A stretch of DNA of 64,000 nucleotides from contig OZ026842.1 of the NCBI GenBank assembly GCA_964023205.1, forward strand, positions 33,678,992 to 33,742,991, given 5' to 3'. The DNA comes from Lutraria lutraria (Eukaryota > Mollusca > Bivalvia > Venerida > Mactridae). The translations under genes were made by a program, and so were the position numbers. Below are positions 38,901 through 53,070 of this stretch, piece after piece; the stretch's first letter is position 1; the number at the start of each line of letters is the position of its first letter. The notes under the pieces were generated by a model. The model did not search any database. It saw only the letters and a list, made by a program, of their open reading frames with translations, and had not been told where the DNA came from.

Positions 38901-41640
38901 ATTTAAACCAGTCTGATTTCAGACATTTCCCTGGTTTGGAACAATCTAGACCTTTCCCTAGTCAGGATTACGATATTAAATCATTTGCAATGAAGTAAAA
39001 TGAATAAACTTAAAATTAGCATGTTGACATTTTCTACCTTTTCACGAATGAGACTTTTTTCCTTTTTTAGAACTGCTAAATCAAAACAGCTGCATTTCTT
39101 TTTGTGACAGAAAATCATTTATCTGTTGATTACCTAGAAGATCAGAGATTATAATATTGATGTTAACATTCATGTTGTTTGCCCTTACATCCATTATCTG
39201 TACTTTTTATTGTGCTTCTCGACTCAATATGTGTCTCCATAAACACATTAGTTGTAAGCAAAACTCGATTTTCCATCGTAAATGAAACACACAAATTGTG
39301 GACAAATTAGTTATGTATTGGCTGCGTTTAACTATGGCGCTTGTGGAGGTTTTTCGACATTGTGTGATAGCTAGAACATTTACAACTGTGTTCAGTTTCT
39401 CGATGTGATCAATAACACGATATTACGGTATCAATCTGTATTGGAAGCTTGTGGAGTTTTGTGTGTTTCCATATAAACCGAGTGGAAATAATTGAAGAGT
39501 TTCAGACTTTTTCCCCTCCTTCTGTAATTGTGTGAAGAGCTGGATTTGCCGTGCTTGGATCCAATTTTTATTTTTGGATGACATATTCCATGTGAATTAC
39601 ACCTTATGGTTTTTCCTCCTATTCATTTCATGGCCGAGTTGAAAAATGTTAGATTTATTATTTTCTTGCACACTTTTGGAAAAGTACAGTCACTATCACC
39701 GATGTATTTTTTCCTCGTAATAAATTCAAGTGTTTGAAGTTGAAAATTATTCCTCAGTTTATCTATGGAGGATTTGAAAATTACATTATTTTATGATATT
39801 TTTATTTCTATTGCACATTGTGTTGGAAATTAACTGGATTAGTTTGAATTGTTGTTGGAATGTACATAAGTGTTTTTTGTGAAAACTGTAAGACTTTTGG
39901 GAGAGTATACGGTTAATTGTTTAACTCCATTTTGAAGAGTTAACACACAATACATCTGGTATCATAAAATGTCTTCTTCAATTGTGAAGCTGGGTTTTGA
40001 TGGGTATTTTGTATCCTGAAAGGCTCTTGGATAAAAATCTTCTCTTCTCTGAAGTTTGTTACAGTTCTGTTAGGAAGATGCTGTCGGGGATATTTATATG
40101 TAATTATCATGTTATTGTTGGAGTCATTTGTGTCTGAGGCTCATTGATAAAACTCTTCACCGATTGTTTTGGCATCATTATGGTCTGAAGTTTGATATTT
40201 ATTCCAAGGATCTGTAGTGATACATATATGTGCTATTGCTGGAGCCAGGAGTCTGGTAAATTATCGTTGATGTCATTCATAATTTTCCTTGCTATATGAA
40301 CAAGTAACTGTTGAACTGTTTTGGGGGCCTATTGGGTATACCCGTGATCTGTGGAATATTGAGTATATTCAATTTACATTCAACTCTTTATTTTACTTAA
40401 AAGTGACAAAAGTAGTGTACAAGTTTGACAGATTATTTGATTTATTTAGTGTTATTTTTGTGTTTTATCATGTGCTGAGGATGACTTTTTTTGAATAGTG
40501 TTGTATTGAGTGACTCAGATCTTTAGAAGTATATAATAGCTAGTGAGTGATGGATTAAGATGGAGTGATCTACCTTGCTAGCCTATTCTTAAAACCTGCA
40601 GAAAGCTACCAGGTATGCAATTTGAGAAAACTTATAATTAGTTAAAACTTAAAGGAGTGTTAAATGATTGAATAATCACATGAACTTATAGTCAACTAAC
40701 ATGCACATATTGTTAAACTATTCAGGCTAATTTACTACTTTTAATTTGAAAAAAAAATCTTCCCAAAAAATGTAGATTCATTATTATTTATTTATTGTAA
40801 TTTTGAATTTCTGTTAATAATTGTTGTTCATTAAAGATTATCTTCCTACCTGGTATATTACTCAATGATTTAGTTTATCAGAAATTTTTTTTTATTGTCT
40901 CTTTTAACTTTATTACTAAGATGAATTTGTAAGTGTCTGATATTGTAACCATCTTGGCATGCTTGATTATGTTAAATAACACCATCTGTGTATAAATATC
41001 TGTCATGTCATGTTCTGTATGAATTCCAGGCATTTAATCAATATTTAAAACATCTAACTTGGCCTTATATGATTTGACCTAGTTGCTACAGTTACCCTTC
41101 CTGATTGACATTAAAAAGCGTATGTTTGACCTAAACCAGGTTGACCTAGTAATAAGTTATTGTTAATTCGAAAAAAGAAATGAAATCAGTATTGGTGTTA
41201 TACAATCATTATATAAGCACTAATAAAACAGCACGAATCTTTCAGCTTTGAATTAATTTACCAGTACTAATCTGTCCGCATAAATATACATGTATCAGCA
41301 CTAATCTACCCTCAGACTTGTTTCTTCTTATTTCCTGACTGCTTTGTCCATCATTATCATTTGGTATAAATCTTTTTTCTTACTTGAAAAATCTTATTTA
41401 CTGTTCTCATAAAATTATCTTTTCTGCCTTAACAAGTTCAATTGTCTGACATTTTAACTGAATGTGATGCAAATTTCATTAAGTCTATATAATTAATGTT
41501 ATTTTTCTGGGGTTTATCTCGGCTAATTAGTTTTTAACATTTTTGTCATGTAATTGACTTGTGCTGTGTAACTTGTCAGAAACTGACTGTCATTAATTCA
41601 ATTTCCTGATGTCCTATTAGTTTTGGATGAACTGAATTAG
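38900..41640. other. AT-rich non-coding stretch
   Basis: No exon supported. Not visibly repetitive; may be intronic or intergenic. Confidence 0.45.
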
Positions 41641-41758
41641 TTTGATGTATAAGGCCATCCCTGAAAAATTGTTGGTTTGCAGTTCTGTATAAACAGACTA
41701 AATAAAAAATCTAGAAGTTTTTGAGCAATTTTGACATTTTTTTCTTATTTCATAATTA

Positions 41759-41990
41759 CAGTTAACCCGTGTTAGTTGTCCATCTCTGAATAAAGGTCAC
41801 CGTGTGAAAAATGACCATTCTGCCAATAACAGTCATTTAGAATTTAGATCAAATCCTTGGAAAAGACGTAATGTGGCCTTAATTCACAGGTGACCCTTAT
41901 TTGGTGGTCATTTTGTTCTAAATAATTGATGATAGTTTTTAAAAGAATGGCCTTTATTTGGAGGTTGCCGTAACACAGGTTTTACTGTAC
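41759..41990. mobile_element. About 230-bp MITE of the GTTAGC(A/T)G family
   Basis: ACAGTTAACCCGTGTTAGTT at the left, and AACACAGGTTTTACTGT as the inverted right end. Inside, TGAATAAAGGTCACC and its reverse-complement-like partner CATTTTGTTCTAAATAATTG flank the centre. Confidence 0.65.
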
Positions 41991-43181
41991 ATTATTACCC
42001 TTTGTTGGTTTAAGGAATGTGAGACTAATCAAGTACAGTCTACTGTCTATGTCTGAGCTACATTTTTGTGACTTTTCTGCTGTCAAGATATTGTAGACAT
42101 TTTGGCATAGTGTGCTTAGGTTAGTGGAATAATCTGGCGCTATTGATCAGACTTTTGTGGTATTCCGAGAGTGAAAAAAAGGGAAAATTCTATAAAATGA
42201 TGTATAGCATTGATAAGACACATAGTAATAGGCACTTGTTGTGTTGTATGAGTGTGTGAAATAGATTTTCATTTCTTCTGATATTTCATGATAAACTTGG
42301 ATTGCTTGTCATGTAAAATGTTTGGATTTTTATGTCTGTTTTCAACAGTAATTTAGTTATGTACCGGGCAAAGTCGCGTGGCTTATCAGTTTAGTTGGAT
42401 TAGATGTGGCTTGGTATCAATTTATTGTTTTATGCTTGCCCCCATGAAGGTAAACATAAGTAAATTAAGGTACTGGTCTTGATGTCACAGTTTGTTTGAA
42501 GACAATAAGTTTTTGTTTGTTTCTAATTGATTTGGTTGACTGTGGTAATTGGGTTATGGGGTGTACAGTTGCCTCCCTTTTTGTAGTACCTGAAGGGATT
42601 ATAATTATGAAAATCATACTAACAAACAATTTATACGTCATGACACAACTTGGCTGATTCTTCAGTGAATAATTATTGTAACAATGACTAGATCATTCCA
42701 TTCTGTATTAGGAATAAGAATAACATATTTGATAGAATTTTAAGACAAATATCAGGGAACTCGAGTTGGCTTCCTTGACTTAAATTGATAGAAAATTTCA
42801 TCTTACTCGGTTAGATCTCCAATTCCAACTTTTAAGAAAGACTTATAATTCAATTTCTGTGTTAGGTTGCCATGGAAATTCTATAATCTGTTTAATTTAC
42901 ACATTTTTCTACACATTCTCAAATAAATTATCCATTCAGATTGTTTTAAATTAAAGTCATAAAGAAGAATAAGATATGATAATATGCAATCTGCAAGCAA
43001 TAAAGCTCACTGGGGTTTTAAGGTTGCATCAATAGCGAGGGTCGATCATTAAGTAGATTTTCAGCTAAACAGTCTAGGAAGACCCCAATTTAACTCCTAG
43101 ATTGAACCACAGACCTTCCATGAACTAGCTGGACAACTTCCCTCACATGTGAAATTATGTATGAGGGCCCAGAGTTGAACC

Positions 43182-43430
43182 GACCCGCCTCCGTGGTCGA
43201 GTGGTTAAGGTCGCTGACTTCAAATCACTGTTACCTCTCACTGATAGAGGGTCGTGGGTTCGAGCCCCGCTACCGACCATGTCTCTTTATGTGAGAAAGT
43301 AGACAGTTGCTTACGGAGGATGGGAGTCTAGTACTGGTTCTTCCCAGGAGCGATGGTTAGGTGAACTGTCTGCCTCATATGACTCTGACTGTTGAAAAGG
43401 GGCATAAAATTCGATATAAATAAAACAGAG
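43182..43430 (+). mobile_element. tRNA-derived SINE (family A), best copy
   Basis: Head CGACCCGCCTCCGTGGTCGA; box A TGGTCGAGTGG at 43194-43204 and box B GGTTCGAGCCC at 43257-43267, with a long variable arm between, as in class II (Ser/Leu-type) tRNAs. Body to CCTCATATGACTCTG, then GTTGAAAAGGGGCATAAA. As a tRNA gene it is not convincing because the body continues. Confidence 0.9.
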
Positions 43431-43930
43431 TTGAGCCACAAAACATTACATACAGTAAACCTTGTAACCAAAGCCACCTAAAAGTACAAATATGATATAA
43501 ATTAATCTGATGGGGTCTGTATTAGAAAGTTATTAACATCTTATATACTATTACTATAATACATAAGAATGTACTAACGAGTGGCTTTTGTTAAGGCTGT
43601 GCCTTTGACTCTCTGGAGGATATAAAATCAGGTTTGATAGTATTTGTTCCATTGAGGTTTCAAGCAAGATAATGACAACCGTAGAAGCTGCATGGTGGTG
43701 GTAATGATCAATGTACTCGCCGACTCTTCATATTGTATTTTGTAATTTGACTCAATTGCAATAATGGAATGTCCACACGAAGTTAATTGTCTTAGCGAGT
43801 CATAGCAATGATAATGGACTATTTAAATATTCCCAACGGAGAATTAAGAAACAGGTTAGTAACTAGCTATGTAGGGTATCTGTTAATGGTTAAATTACTA
43901 AGTAAGTACTTTAAGGCTTCCTCAGGGGAC

Positions 43931-43946
43931 GGGGGGGGGGGGGGGT
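43931..43946 (+). repeat. Poly-G tract
   Basis: Uninterrupted G run of about 16 after GGGGAC. Confidence 0.9.
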
Positions 43947-44899
43947 ATTGTTGCAGCACAGCTGATTTCTAGTTCCTGTAATACATCTTGTATTTATGGA
44001 CATTTGTGGTTATTTTATGATGTTTTCTAGTGTTTTGATGGAAATTTCTTGAAAGTACAACTTTTGTATGGTTTCTAATTAGTCTGTGTATTTTTCTCCT
44101 AATAAAATGATGGAATTTGTCTGAGTGCTTAGAAGTCCATTTATGTTTGTTGTTGTTGTCGTTTTGCATTCTTACATATGCTTATTGCTATTGGTTCAGA
44201 CTCAGTCAAGTCCAGTTTAATAGCTGGCTACCTGTGCATAGAAGTCACTGATGAATGACTTCTACTCTTATGTATAATAAGACACATTTATATATCAGAT
44301 CACATTAAGCTCTGAATAAAACCATCTGCGCAAAAAGGCCGTATTATTTGGTCGTTATTTGAACCAGTTCATTTTTATTTTGTTTCCAATTTGTGTACAA
44401 TTTTCTCCTTTACCATCTCTGAATAATTGCTTCCAATCCCTTTATTTGTTGATGAGGCCTCTTTAACAAGGTGTTCCTGTTTTTGCTGTTTATGAAGTAT
44501 CCAAATTTGATTAAATTTTTGAAGTAATGATGCAAAACTGATGTAACTCACATTAGATAAAGATATTATTACAGTACAAATCTTTTCAACTCCTAATTGA
44601 ATTTATATGTTATTCATCTTAACAGTTATGATATATGCTATAAATGCATTTTATGTTGATAGATTCCCATTTGGTTAAATTACAATAAATTACCATTTAT
44701 TTTCTCACAAAATTTCATAAATATTAATATAGTGACCTTTTTACAGTATTCAAATACGGATATATTGGCATTATTTTTTTTCACGGTCTCATGCAGAATT
44801 ATTTGGACTTCACTTCAAAACAAAACTTTTGTCATAATGGTTGCTTATCAGTGTAATACACTACTAAATGTATAAGGGTACCCAATGTCCTGTACAGCT

Positions 44900-45120
44900 T
44901 TTAAGTTATGCAATGTACGATACTATACTCAAATGTGTTACAACATGTACTCAATGTAAGATACTACTCAATGTGTAGTACTACTCAGATTTGTAGTTGC
45001 TACTCAGGTGCTGATCAAAGAATATGTAATATTGCTCAAATTTGCAGGTTTGCTCAATACAATTTATGGTAGTACTACAATGCTCTATATGGTATGTTAC
45101 TCAAGTACTTTTTTTGCACA
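44900..45120 (+). repeat. Degenerate TACTCAA(T/A)TGT repeat
   Basis: TACTCAA/TACTCAG/GCTCAA motifs recur at roughly 15-40 bp spacing (44923 to 45105), often with GTACTAC. Confidence 0.5.
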
Positions 45121-45827
45121 TTTTACTGTTATGCTATTCACAATTCTGAATATCTGTTACTTAGTTAACTTAATTGTAACAGCCCTAAAGTTCAACATTT
45201 AAGGTTACATCAATACTAGTTAATTTTGTAAATGGTGTACACTGTTACAAATTATTAAATAATGTAATTGTTTATGAGGATTATTTTCTGTCTTTGTTGC
45301 AATCAATGTAATGTAATGAGCATTAATATCTTAATGGATTTGCATTAAATGTGTGCTTGAATCAAATTCTAAAGCGATAATTTGTACAGAAACACTTTAA
45401 TTCAACTGGAAGAAATCCTTTTGGTATAAAAAGCAAACAATTCTTGGAAACAAAGGCAATGCTGTGAAACCACACTCTGCTGTTGTAGAAATCTTGCAAC
45501 ATGATTAATTATTGATTATGTTTCCTAATATGTCACTGCTTGTGAAGTCTGCAATAGATTAAAAAATTGTTGCCCCTAGGCCTCCTGTTGACTCCAAGTG
45601 CATGCAATTGACTGTTGCCCTTTGGTTGCGATATTTACTATTTATGTTCTAGGCTGCATTTATCTTTTAATGTAATGAGTGCTCACTACTGGTACTGCTT
45701 CTTAAAATCTAAGGAAAATCCACTCATAGTTGTCTTGTACTGATCTTTTCTGAGCACTGCATTTCAATTGCATTATTGTATTTGTACGGTATACAGTACC
45801 AATGACCAGTCTGCATTGTAATTAGTC

Positions 45828-46035
45828 TGTTTGGACCAATGACAGTGTTGCATTCGTATTTTTTTTATTGTAATAGATGAGTGACAGGGTTACATTCTTA
45901 ATACATTATGAAATGGACCAATGTCAGGTTTGCATGCTGAGCACATTTTGAAATGGACTAATGACATTGTTGCATTTTTTAGCACTTTGTGAAATGAACC
46001 AATGAATGGGTTGCATTCTTAGCACTTTGTGAACA
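45828..46035 (+). repeat. Tandem repeat of about 55 bp with CCAATG in each unit
   Basis: The units share GGACCAATGACA, GTTGCAT and TTAGCACTTTGTGAAATG; four to five diverged copies. Confidence 0.7.
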
Positions 46036-46415
46036 TGGGTCAGCTGGGGTCAAAAACCAGGTCAACAGGTCAAATCTTAGATAAAAACCTTGTTAAAGCT
46101 CTTGATGTCAAGGTTTTAATTGGATCTTCACCAGATTGTTTGTCTTATGACAAGTAAAAATATGGGTCACCTAGGGTAAAAAACTAGGTCACAGGGTCAA
46201 ATCTTAGGAAAACCATATTAACAATGTAGATGTAAAACTTTGATAGGATCTTCACCTAACCTTGTCAGAATGTTTGTCTTAATGTTATGCGAGACAAGTT
46301 CAAACATGGGTCATCTGGGGTCAAAAACTAGGTCACAGGTTCAAAACAATATTTAAATGAGTGAACAATGATTGTCATGTGAGCGATATAGGGCCATCAT
46401 GGCCTTCTTGTTTAA
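46025..46415 (+). repeat. Tandem repeat of about 120 bp ending in the GTGAGCGATATAGGGCCATC tail
   Basis: Three units with ATGGGTCA..TGGGGTCAAAAA..AGGTCACAGG.TCAAATCTTA. The tail GTGAGCGATATAGGGCCATC then TTCTTGTTT matches the end of the repeat at 33390-34185. Confidence 0.65.
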
Positions 46416-46419
46416 AAAT

Positions 46420-48290
46420 CTGTCAATGAGAAGAATGTATCCTAAGATTTGTGTCAAAGCTCAAGATTTAAATTGTGGTGCCCAAATTGTATGTGCCCGG
46501 TAACTTTATACGCCTTTATGATTTTTAAATGTAATTCTTTGAAAGAGTGTAGTTGCTAGAATATTTTGTTGAATTTTTTGTGGTGTGATTCATGTTTTAA
46601 GATACCATTGATTACTCAATAAACATTCTAATGGATTTGTTTTCAGTTGAAATAGATACACACTTAATCATACCAGATATTTTACAGACTAAACAAAGGT
46701 ATACTGTCACGGATAATTGTGTCCTTTAAATTGGCTGTTTCAATTAAAACATGAGAAATTTTTGCTTGCTGTTATATGCAGGTAATAAGTGTATATTGAT
46801 TCATGGGTGGTATTATTCAAAATTTTGAAACCTTCTGTATTAAAATGCAAAACAAGTCAATTGCATTAACTACTGGATGTGAAACCATATGGTCATGTTG
46901 AAAAGTTATATCTTCACTGATTAAAATGAGCTTAATTGTTAAATGTTCTTCAGGTGTATCTAAGTTTCAGAATAAGCCAGAATTCTAGATGTGGCCTTCC
47001 AGGATTTTACTTTTGAGATTGATCTTAATCAGAGTATTTTTTAGTTGGGGGGGGTGGTAGAAAGGGGTGTGGGGTCTTGACTCTGGTACAGTGCTGGAAA
47101 TTGCCGATGATTTAGACTTTTCTTATGATATTTTGACATTAAAACATAATGCCATTTTGTTGGTCAGCAGTTTATATCGTGAGCAGGTATGCGAATCCCT
47201 CAAATTTGAGATACTTTAATTTTAAATACAGATCTGTATCTTTATATTAGCAAGCGGCATCTTCAGCCACCTGTTGTTATATAAATGACTTAGCGATAAA
47301 AACACATTCTATCATATATCCAATAATATTAGGATGCTTCATCTGAATTTAATTAAAGATTAATTACTTCTCAGTGATTCTGTATACTTTTATTTCATCA
47401 TTATAAAAACTTCTGAAGAATGAAATGAACGGAGCTATATATTTTTATACTGGTATACTAAAGTTGTAAATTTTGCCATCATTTAACAACAGTGAATAAA
47501 GAGCTTATAGAACATACAGTCAATTATATATGGTTCAATTCAATGGTTCTTGATATAGAACATGTCCTACATGAGTTTGTTATGCTGAGTTTGGAATTAC
47601 CATGTGTTTGCTTTTCAGTTTGCTTTAGTCTAGCTCATAAATCTTCGTGGGACTTTAGACCATGTTTTAGACTTAGGATATTGGGTCCAAATGCAAGCTG
47701 GAAGAACAGGGTTGTTTTCATAGACTTAACTTTGCTAATTAAGAAGATAGTTAAGTTGATATTAAATCTTAAAATCTCTTATATAAATTAATTATAAGGA
47801 AGAAAGTTTGCTATTTCAATTCTTTGTTTATTTGTTACCAACTTTGAATAAGTAAATGTAAATGTCTGCCCTGAATGTACCACTGGAAAGATTTTGAAAT
47901 TGAAAAAATGCCTACTTGGCTAAAACATGTGCTTGAACTGTAGAGGTGTGGGGGGGGGGGGGCGCAGGTGTGTGGCTTCTGTGTAGTTCCTGTTATGTTA
48001 ATAAGGGGTTTGGGATATATTTACCAGTGGTTTTATAGTTAACAAGTGTTTTGTAATTATGTGTCAAGAACCAGTGTTTTTCATTTATAGCAGCAAATAA
48101 TGGTGTCTGGTTGTTATCTCTTACTAGTATACTTAATTAACATGTACTATCATACCTGTATGATGTAAAAATAAGAGATATGCTATTCAAACTCATACAT
48201 TATTGTACAAGTTTGTATACATGTATTTATCTTCAGTGAGGAATGTTTAAATGTATAAATGCTAAGTGAGACAGTTCTTGCAAAATTGTG
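46420..48290. other. AT-rich non-coding stretch with G runs
   Basis: G runs at 47046-47054 and 47951-47962. No exon supported. Confidence 0.45.
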
Positions 48291-48299
48291 GTGCTGTAA

Positions 48300-48480
48300 G
48301 TTTGGGGGTGTGCAGCAGCCCTGGTCCAGAGGTTAGGGCGCTGAATTTGCAACCCGGCGATCTGTGTTCGATTCCTTGTTGCAGCAAGTCTTATACTCTC
48401 CATGTCAGAAAATTTGATAACAGTATAAATTTTCCTCCAAATTTGGAGAAGATGCCGGTTCTTTGTGAAAGGGTAAGTCT
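48300..48480 (+). mobile_element. tRNA-derived SINE-like element
   Basis: Box A TGGTCCAGAGGTTAGGGCG and box B GTGTTCGATTCC with correct spacing, then a non-tRNA body (TGTCAGAAAATTTGATAACA). A distinct tRNA type from family A. Confidence 0.55.
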
Positions 48481-49607
48481 AAGTTCTGGTTAAAATATAG
48501 TCCAGGATAAAGGTAAGGTGAGCCAGCAGCTGTATATAACTGAATAATTGTTGATAAATGGCTGTATTAATCCCAAATGTAATTTATATTTAAATGAATT
48601 TGGGGGGGGGGCAAGGTGTAAGACACATTACAGTAAATGCCCTGCCCAATGGCATTCATGAAGACATGATTTTTCTTGAACTTTTTTGCATACTTTATGA
48701 ATAGTACATGAAGTGAATTGTTTGACAGGGTTGGTGTTGTTTTCTTTGAGTTAACATGTTCTGGTGAAGTTCAATCTTTTTTTTCACAATCCTTTTCTTA
48801 TACACAAATCACCTGGCACAGTTCCGTCATGCCCTGTCCAACTCTGCATTATATTGCCTGACAGACCAATTCTTCCCTTCCTCTTATATGTAGTTCAGGA
48901 AATTGTGGAGTAATTTTATGTGAATGCTAATCATTTTATAATGTTCCTAATCATTGCCTAACTATTTCATGTGCAATTATACATGCAACTTGGCTGAATG
49001 TTTGTAGGCAATTTTATTAAGAACGGTAATGGCTGACATTTAGTGGCATTTAATCTTGCATTGAGTAGTTCCTAATATCTGTTAATCTATTTGTTGCTGT
49101 TACCATAGCATTGAACTGTGGCAAGAAATGAAGAAATGAACTTTGTGTATGTTTTATTCATAAAGGGGTCTTTGTTCAAGGGCTCTGAGTCACTCTCAAT
49201 GCTACTGTTTTATCAATTTAGCTTGAACTGTGTTACAATGTGTTTATCAGTAAATCATGATACAATGATAATTGCTGCTGTCTGAATGGATTACATTTTG
49301 ATGATTGTAATTGTATGTCCATAGAGGGCGCTGTTCCCTGGGTGCACGCAAGCTGTTTTTCCTCTTAATAATTCCCATTGAATGTTGTAAATACCTGGAT
49401 TCAAAGCAAAAGCTTATAGTTGTTCAAAGAACTATTAACACATTATGCTAGAGACTTTAATCTGCTAAATTCAGTACAATTAACATGCAAATCTTACTGA
49501 GACTGTCAGGGAAAAGGTCATTTTGCTTGAATGACCGCTGCATAGAAGAAGCTGATATGAAGGCTAAATTAGACATTTCTGAATACATTTTTGTCTGCCA
49601 TTATAAA

Positions 49608-49800
49608 GAAATACTTGACTTGCAAATCTTGTTGTATTGTACTCTTATATATTGTATTCTATACTACCGTTATTATTTTGTGTTATATTCTTTTGTATTG
49701 TAATTTAATGTATTATATACATGTAGTATTCTATAATGTATTCTATTCAATTGTATTCTATTCTACTGTAGTCTATTCTGTTCCAGTTCATTTTAATTTA
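49608..49800 (+). repeat. Degenerate TTGTATTCTATTC minisatellite
   Basis: Short T/A/C-rich units such as TTGTATTGTA, TTCTATTCTA and TGTATTCTAT repeated for about 190 bp; open frames here are artefacts. Confidence 0.75.
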
Positions 49801-50475
49801 ATTTAATATCAAACTATCTTAAGTCTTTCGTTTATCTTCAAATTTGTATACAATAATAATGATATAAGCAAAACAATTGTTGCTCAATTTTTTGGTTATC
49901 ACCCCTTTTCGTGCCACTGGCCATCAATTTAGCAGGTCTGTTTAGGAACTGGTTAACACCATAAAACCCTACAGCCAGACAGTTAATATTAACTTAGTAT
50001 TTATTGGTCTGAGAAGTCCTGAGTTACCAGACTAATTTATGTTATCAAAAGTTGTTCCTGACTTAAAAAGTGGAACAAGAAATGCACAGCAGGCAGCTTA
50101 AGCATACTTATATAGTGGAAAATTCAGAATAAAATAGTAGTCTGTTGTAATGAGTGTGAGGTCAGGAAAAATATCTTCTTAGATCCACCTGTTGTTATTA
50201 TTTGGTTATCTTATATATTGTGTAACAATTTCTCCCAGGAAATTAGATGTTATTTCTATGGTGATTATATGATAATTTACTGCATGAATTGTTGTGTAAT
50301 TTGACCTCTTTGATGTGTGGTTCTTGTAATCGTTTGCTGTATCAGTATTACTTAGTAAGCAGTTTTCTTACATCATAAGGTGTGAATTAATTTTTTGAAA
50401 CTAAATTAGTAAATAATTTTTATGCAAGGTTGAATTTTTTTTTTTCTACACATAGTTTGATCTGGAAATTAAGAG

Positions 50476-50660
50476 CTTGCCTGCTTATCTCATTTGATAG
50501 AGCTTTAGGGCTTATGACCTTGGGTTCATCAGTTTGAACCCAGGGCTCAGCACACATTCTCTTTGATGGGTTGGTTAAAGACAATTGCATCTAAGGCTAA
50601 TTCCATCCTCCAGCTTTGTTCATTTATGTAGAGAAGCTGGCAGTGAGCCTTGTGGATATC
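50476..50660 (+). mobile_element. tRNA-derived SINE-like element
   Basis: tRNA-like head (box A region TCTCATTTGATAGAGC; box B region CAGTTTGAACCC) followed by GGTTGGTTAAAGACAATTGC. Divergent copy. Confidence 0.4.
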
Positions 50661-50673
50661 AAGGTACTGGTCC

Positions 50674-50892
50674 CAGGGCCTTTTTTTCCAAAAATTGGGA
50701 AGGGGCCTTAGCCTTTCATTTTGGGAAATTCAAGTGCGATATTAGGCCAAATTTTGAGAAGGTTAGACAACTGAGTTAGAATAGCATTGTAATTTTGGGA
50801 ATTTCGTGCCTCAAATTAGGAAAAAAACAGCCTTTTTGCAATTAGGAAGTCACCGAATTTTGGCCTCTGTTATAGAAGGAAAAAAGGCCCTG
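50674..50892. mobile_element. 219-bp MITE with CAGGGCCTTTTTTTCC termini
   Basis: Left CAGGGCCTTTTTTTCC and right GGAAAAAAGGCCCTG are nearly perfect inverted repeats. No coding capacity; target duplication unclear. Confidence 0.75.
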
Positions 50893-52906
50893 GATCCAGA
50901 ATTTAGAAAACTGACTGCTGATATATAAGTGATACAAATTTGTAATCTTGTGTAAAACCAAGACTGAATATATTAATATATTATTTAGTATCAGGGTTAA
51001 GCAATTGTCTAACTCATGAAAGGTAACTTACTTTTAATCTAGTTAAAGTGTTAAGTTTAAATAAGCATCCTGTTTGTTTGATAAGTGCAATCCTACTCTA
51101 TTCAGAGGTTAAGTGATTAGATTTCATGCAATTACACTGTTAAATATTCTCTACCATGACAGAAAATCTTCGTGAGATTTGTGAAAACAAAAGCATTTGT
51201 TATCCGCCTTAGTTTTAACCCTCAGTTGATTAAGGTTTTAAAAACAATCTAGTGATTTATGAACTCTGAAAACGTCAAAAAAGATAAAGACAGAAATTAG
51301 AAAAAATGAAAATCCACGAAAAGTAGGTTTTTTATGTTTATCTCTCTAAAATCCTTGTCTAGCTGTAATGTCTGTGTTGCCTTGCATTAATTGTTTGGTT
51401 AAAGCAGGGCCACAGTACATTTTCCAAAAAGTCAAAATTATGTGGATACTTATATGTTTAAAGGATCAAAGCTTTTGGGACTTGATTAGGATTAATTTGA
51501 AATAAATTAAAGGTTTCTTGGTAAAAAATGATTAAATTGAAAATCAGCATTGTTATCATCACTTAACAATGAAGTGCTTACATGAAATGCAAGCTATGAA
51601 CAGGAATGTACATGTTTGTTGATTGTTATATGTCGATGCATGTTTTTGTCCTTGAAAACTTCTGTGTTTTCAACTGAACAATATCATGTCCAAAAATCAT
51701 GTTACTGACATGTGGTGAAATGTCATACTCATAGTTACTAAATATGAAAGTTTATCTGTTATGACAAGTGTTTTGAAGACAAAACCAAACCAGAACTATC
51801 AAAATTCTGTAGCATTCATAATTTTTAATGACGTAATTACATGTTGCTAAAAAACAATAATCTCACAAAAACACATGAGTTTATTCAGAATTTTTACTCC
51901 ACTCTCGTAATGCTTAGGATTCATTCAGTGGTAATTAAATTAAATGTTCAAATCATTGGTCTTGACTGTTAAAATTGGCTGCAAACTTGTAACAAAAGAA
52001 TTTTTTAAGATTGGATGATGATGCTTCATTGTCACAAATTTTGAAAGACAGCACATTTGATTAAAATTTCATTTTATTTTGTACTTTTTAGCTCACCAGT
52101 GTATAATCTGGTGGTTCAGAAAATCTTCAATCTTTTTTGGGGAATGAATTAAAGCCAACTGTATGGTTCATTGACTGAGAGGGAGATATGTATTCTCTCC
52201 AGAATATTGAGATTTTTTCAATTAGTAGAAAGAAAAAAAGAGACAATACAATACCATGGATGCCAAAACCCAAAATGAAGATGAGGAATTGTCTCCAGTT
52301 TCTATAGAAATCTTGTCACTGCCAATAAGTTTTGGAAGATAATCAGATTTCCATGACAATTGTCAGCAACAAAGTCAAATTTTCGATGTCTCCAAAACTT
52401 GTTCTCCACTGTGAAGAAGAAGCAGTATTTAATTGAACAAGTCTTATTGATTCTTGAGAAAAGTCAAGTTACACTGTTGGGGAAAATGAAATACATGCAT
52501 GTTGGTACTAAAAGAGTTATTCTGGAGGGTGCCATTACATCAAATTACTTGTAATAAAAGAAACACATTAATGCATGGAAAGAAATGATTGCAACGTTTA
52601 GTTTATTGGCTTCATTTCCGAAGGTGGCATAGTTTGCTTAGTTGCTTAAAAAATTCTGCTTTAAGGTACTAAATCAAGTTTTACAAATGTGTTCACAGAG
52701 TATGTGACTGTGTCATTGCTGAAAACAAATTGTTAGCTGAGTCTTTCGTTCTTAATAGTTTTTCAATTTAGAAACTTGCAATGGTAAGATGACACAACAA
52801 AGTAAAATCCTTATTTGGGGTAAGACTTTTATGCGTAGCAACTGTTTGCAAGGGTCTATGATTATACAATCATGAGTTTAGGTGATGGTCCAAAGCTAGC
52901 TTATGA

Positions 52907-53070
52907 TTGGTTGTTTCATGGTATGAAATTAACCTATGGCAAAGTTGCACTTTCTGATTAGCTATTTTTGGTTTTGATTTAAGATTAACTGATGGCAAGA
53001 CCACATTTACAGACAGGTCTGTAAGTTTACGATTTTCCTTTTCTGAGCTTGGTTTAAAATTGACCAATGG
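52907..53070. repeat. Diverged tandem repeat with ATTGG/CCAATGGCAAG motifs
   Basis: Blocks ATTAACCTATGGCAAAGTTG, ATTAACTGATGGCAAGACC and ATTGACCAATGGCAAGATTG at about 60-70 bp spacing. Confidence 0.6.

Noticed and set aside
39290..40600. Possible exons in a 1.3-kb stretch free of obvious repeats
   Set aside because: All frames are broken by frequent stops, and no splice-bounded open segment with protein-like composition was found.
43182..43275. Possible tRNA gene (Ser/Leu-like)
   Set aside because: Boxes A and B are good, but the same head with the same downstream body occurs at other loci, so it is a SINE; no clean acceptor stem is seen.
49485..49806. Overlapping tyrosine/isoleucine-rich open frames
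   Set aside because: They read a degenerate TTGTATTCTATTC minisatellite and have no domain.
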